DNA of 64,000 nt from Bin55 sp963664665 (lineage in GTDB: Bacteria; Pseudomonadota; Gammaproteobacteria; Pseudomonadales; Azotimanducaceae), in NCBI GenBank assembly GCA_963664665.2, contig CAXXMH010000006.1:62001-126000 (forward strand), given 5' to 3'. The number at the start of each line of letters is the position of its first letter. Positions within the stretch are counted from its first letter, which is position 1. The notes below the pieces were generated by a model, which worked only from the letters and a program-made list of their open reading frames with translations, was not told the origin of the DNA and did not search any database. This document shows, one piece after another, positions 63,575 through 64,000 of the stretch. The translations under genes and the position numbers were made by a program.

Positions 63575-64000
63575 ATGGCAATCGTCTATGTATTGAGTAA
63601 TCCTGCGTTTGATAGATTCGTGAAAGTAGGCAGGACAGGTGATATGGAGCAACGCTTGCGGGCACTGGACAACTCCAGTGTACCGCTTCCCTTTCGTTGT
63701 GAATTCGCTATTGACGTAGATGATGACGTTGAAGCAGAGCGACTTGTACATCAGGCCTTCGCTGACGTTCGTGTCCGTAGCAATAGAGAGTTCTTCGAAA
63801 TTGAAGCTCAGCGTGTAATCGCTGCACTGAGACTCACCGGTGGAAGGGAAGTTACGCCGAAAGAGGATGTAGCCGAAGATGCGGAGGGAATAGAGGCATT
63901 AGAACGCACCGTGGCTAGGAGAAAGAGCTACCGCTTTGAAGATGCTCAAGTTTTTATTGGAGACGTTCTTATTTATGCACGAGATGAAAGCATCACAGCG
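63575..64000 (+). CDS. GIY-YIG (T5orf172/MUG113-like) nuclease-domain protein, 3' partial
   Basis: Open frame of 142 codons that runs off the right edge, beginning at ATG 63575 after a strong GGAGGAGG. Residues 3-75 match GIY-YIG-like T5orf172 proteins: 'IVYVLSNP', 'VKVGRTGDMEQRLRAL', then a Glu in 'EAERLVHQAFAD' and 'REFFEI'. The last visible part ('FIGDVLIYARDESIT') resembles DUF4357-type modules often attached to such nucleases. The full length and partners lie outside the window. Confidence 0.78.
   Translation, partial: MAIVYVLSNPAFDRFVKVGRTGDMEQRLRALDNSSVPLPFRCEFAIDVDDDVEAERLVHQAFADVRVRSNREFFEIEAQRVIAALRLTGGREVTPKEDVAEDAEGIEALERTVARRKSYRFEDAQVFIGDVLIYARDESITA

Noticed and set aside
1..64000. 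CRISPR arrays, rRNA genes, integrases, riboswitches
   Set aside because: No regularly spaced repeats, rRNA sequence, tyrosine or serine recombinase, or known riboswitch core was seen on reading both strands.

Overview
The window looks like chromosome of an uncultured marine or host-associated gammaproteobacterium. Two core blocks in typical gammaproteobacterial order support this: queA-tgt-yajC-secD-secF with suhB/trmJ/iscS (36.8-44.9 kb), and ndk-rlmN-rodZ-hisS-yfgM-bamB-der followed by an M23 peptidase, xseA, guaB and guaA (47.9-60.8 kb). Several phytanoyl-CoA-dioxygenase-like genes, a family III CoA-transferase, a tricarballylate-dehydrogenase-like flavoprotein and a sterol-methyltransferase-like gene recall marine or sponge-associated lineages. 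That habitat is an inference. Start codons other than ATG are common.

Layout. 0-2.4 kb: two tandem Yip1-like membrane proteins. 2.4-6.8 kb: a catabolic cluster (SDR, TcuA-like flavoprotein, CaiB/BaiF CoA-transferase, PhyH). 6.8-11.2 kb: a small leader-like ORF with a hairpin, then two ABC half-exporters. 11.2-16.6 kb: an amidohydrolase and a split MacA/MacB-type efflux system with a lipoprotein; its adaptor carries an inserted Spy/CpxP-like helical segment. 16.8-18.6 kb: an AbiEi/AbiEii type IV toxin-antitoxin pair with a clear promoter. 18.8-27.4 kb: housekeeping metabolism (dicarboxylate symporter, two divergent PhyH genes, RDD protein, thiolase-like protein, malate synthase G, homocysteine S-methyltransferase family).

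27.4-36.0 kb is an accessory island ending at tRNA-Leu(CAA). It holds a WYL regulator divergent from a three-gene operon with GTGA overlaps: a DUF262 protein, an AAA/DUF3696 ATPase and an unrecognised 326-aa protein. This operon is the best candidate for an undescribed defence system. Next come a decayed IS3-family transposase, an orphan HigA antitoxin, a macrodomain protein with an altered catalytic Asp translationally coupled to a cytosolic avidin-like protein, and a DNA methyltransferase-HNH fusion followed by a small broken ORF.

45-47.6 kb holds a full-length sterol 24-C-methyltransferase homologue, a VOC protein and a Doc toxin/antitoxin pair. The Doc frame has no ATG, GTG or TTG before its active site and apparently starts at CTG. 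The SuhB homologue at 42.1-42.9 kb has lost every phosphatase metal-binding motif. The right end (61.2-64 kb) is a second accessory patch: DUF2188 protein divergent from an XRE-ImmA/IrrE protein and a PIN toxin, then a GIY-YIG protein cut by the window edge. No CRISPR array, integrase or rRNA was seen.
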